From assembly GCA_945899335.1 (NCBI GenBank), contig CAMDIP010000085.1, forward strand, positions 1 to 6,189: a stretch of 6,189 bases of DNA. The letters run 5' to 3'. Below, one piece after another: positions 5,638 to 6,189 of this stretch. How positions within the stretch are numbered: the stretch's first letter is position 1; every line of letters begins with the position of its first letter. A program made the translations under genes and the position numbers. The stretch is from Bordetella parapertussis. GTDB taxonomy: Bacteria > Pseudomonadota > Gammaproteobacteria > Burkholderiales > Burkholderiaceae_C. Under the pieces are notes generated by a model. That model saw nothing but the letters and a program-made list of their open reading frames with translations, searched no databases and was not told where the DNA came from.

Positions 5638-6189
5638 TCAAGCCTCTGCACTTCTGCCCTTCATCGCAAACAAACCTTGAGGTCGTTTTTGAATGAAGAT
5701 GATGATGATCACCAAGACCGCAATCTTGGCAAGTACGGCACCTGTCCAACCTTCTAAAAATTTATTCAGCACACCCAAACCCAGTGCTGCATACACGGTT
5801 CCTGCTAACTGCCCCACACCGCCTAGCACCACCACCATAAAGGCGTCGACGATATAGCCTTGGCCCAAATCGGGTCCCACATTGCCAATCTGGCTCAGCG
5901 CACAACCCGCCAAACCCGCGATGCCTGAACCCAGCGCAAACGCATAGGTGTCAATTCTTGCGGTGTTCACACCCATGCAAGAAGCCATAGCTCGATTTTG
6001 GGTAACGCCGCGTACAAACAAGCCCAAGCGTGTTTGACTGATGAGCAAAGCCATGCCAAGCAAAACAGCCAAGGCAAACACCACAATCAACACGCGGTTC
6101 CACGGAAGGCTTAAGTTAGACAGAACTTGTATGCCCCCGCTCATCCATCGTGGGTTTTCAACCGCTACGTTTTGTGCGCCAAACAAGGA
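5638..6189 (-). CDS. urtB: Urea ABC transporter permease subunit UrtB, C-terminal part
   Basis: 183 residues are visible; the frame is open through the right edge of the window (no start codon there), so the 5' portion is missing. LivH-like permease features: a hydrophobic segment about 32-50 (LIVVFALAVLLGMALLI), the cytoplasmic coupling loop with TRLGLFVRGVTQNRAMASCMGVNTARID, then three further hydrophobic stretches including GSGIAGLAGCALS, YIVDAFMVVVLGGVGQLAGTV and LAKIAVLVIIIIFIQKRPQGLF. The VTQNRxMAxxMGVxTxRID loop, the NVGPDLGQGYIVDAFMVVV stretch and the KRPQGLF end are typical of UrtB. It forms the channel with UrtC. The stop TGA (5640-5638) is followed one base later by the urtC ATG. 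urtA, encoding the urea-binding protein, is expected further to the right, outside the window. Confidence 0.93.
   Translation of the reverse strand, partial: SLFGAQNVAVENPRWMSGGIQVLSNLSLPWNRVLIVVFALAVLLGMALLISQTRLGLFVRGVTQNRAMASCMGVNTARIDTYAFALGSGIAGLAGCALSQIGNVGPDLGQGYIVDAFMVVVLGGVGQLAGTVYAALGLGVLNKFLEGWTGAVLAKIAVLVIIIIFIQKRPQGLFAMKGRSAEA
5643..5647 (-). promoter_or_regulatory. Shine-Dalgarno of urtC
   Basis: AGAGG on the minus strand lies six bases before the ATG at 5636 and within the last codons of urtB. It favours this ATG over the GTG at 5651, although AGGG five bases before that GTG keeps the alternative open. Confidence 0.55.

Overview
The window looks like part of the chromosome of a betaproteobacterium, most likely Burkholderiales (a Comamonadaceae- or Polynucleobacter-like freshwater type). 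This is inferred from the gene content, the moderate GC and the Burkholderiales-like UreD tail; no rRNA or other phylogenetic marker is present. Gene packing is very tight. The only intergenic gap longer than about 10 bases is 71 bases (1197-1267), so no stretch of 300 bases lacks a gene. I found no tRNA, rRNA, CRISPR array, insertion sequence, attachment site or origin.

Left edge (1-497): the last 65 codons of a urease accessory protein, UreD, on the + strand. It ends five bases before a small convergent cupin-like gene (minus strand) that lacks the usual metal-binding histidines.

Middle (507-2982, + strand): three genes run in the same direction. They are a CDP-diacylglycerol diphosphatase (cdh) with a signal or anchor segment, a secreted GlpQ-type glycerophosphodiester phosphodiesterase, and a membrane-anchored YkgJ-type cysteine-cluster protein coupled to the phosphodiesterase gene by a GTGA overlap. 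Together they look like a cell-envelope phospholipid-headgroup and phosphodiester salvage cassette. That joint role is inferred.

Right part (2950-6189, minus strand): urtE, urtD, urtC and the 3' part of urtB, which encode the ATP-binding and membrane subunits of the high-affinity urea ABC transporter. The genes are spaced by 1 to 3 bases or overlap by 4, each with a readable Shine-Dalgarno sequence, so this is one operon. urtA and the 5' part of urtB lie beyond the right edge. The operon converges on the phosphodiesterase cassette, with a 33-base antisense overlap between urtE and the YkgJ gene.

Urea uptake by UrtABCDE and urea hydrolysis by urease (which UreD helps to activate) normally work in sequence: imported urea is split to ammonia and CO2. 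The unusual point of layout is that urt and ureD face each other with about 2.75 kb of phospholipid-related genes between them, rather than forming the familiar urtABCDE-ureDABC series. I see no clear sign of a wholly new system. The most interesting items are the interposed cassette, its cysteine-rich proteins, and two inverted repeats around the start of the phosphodiesterase gene.
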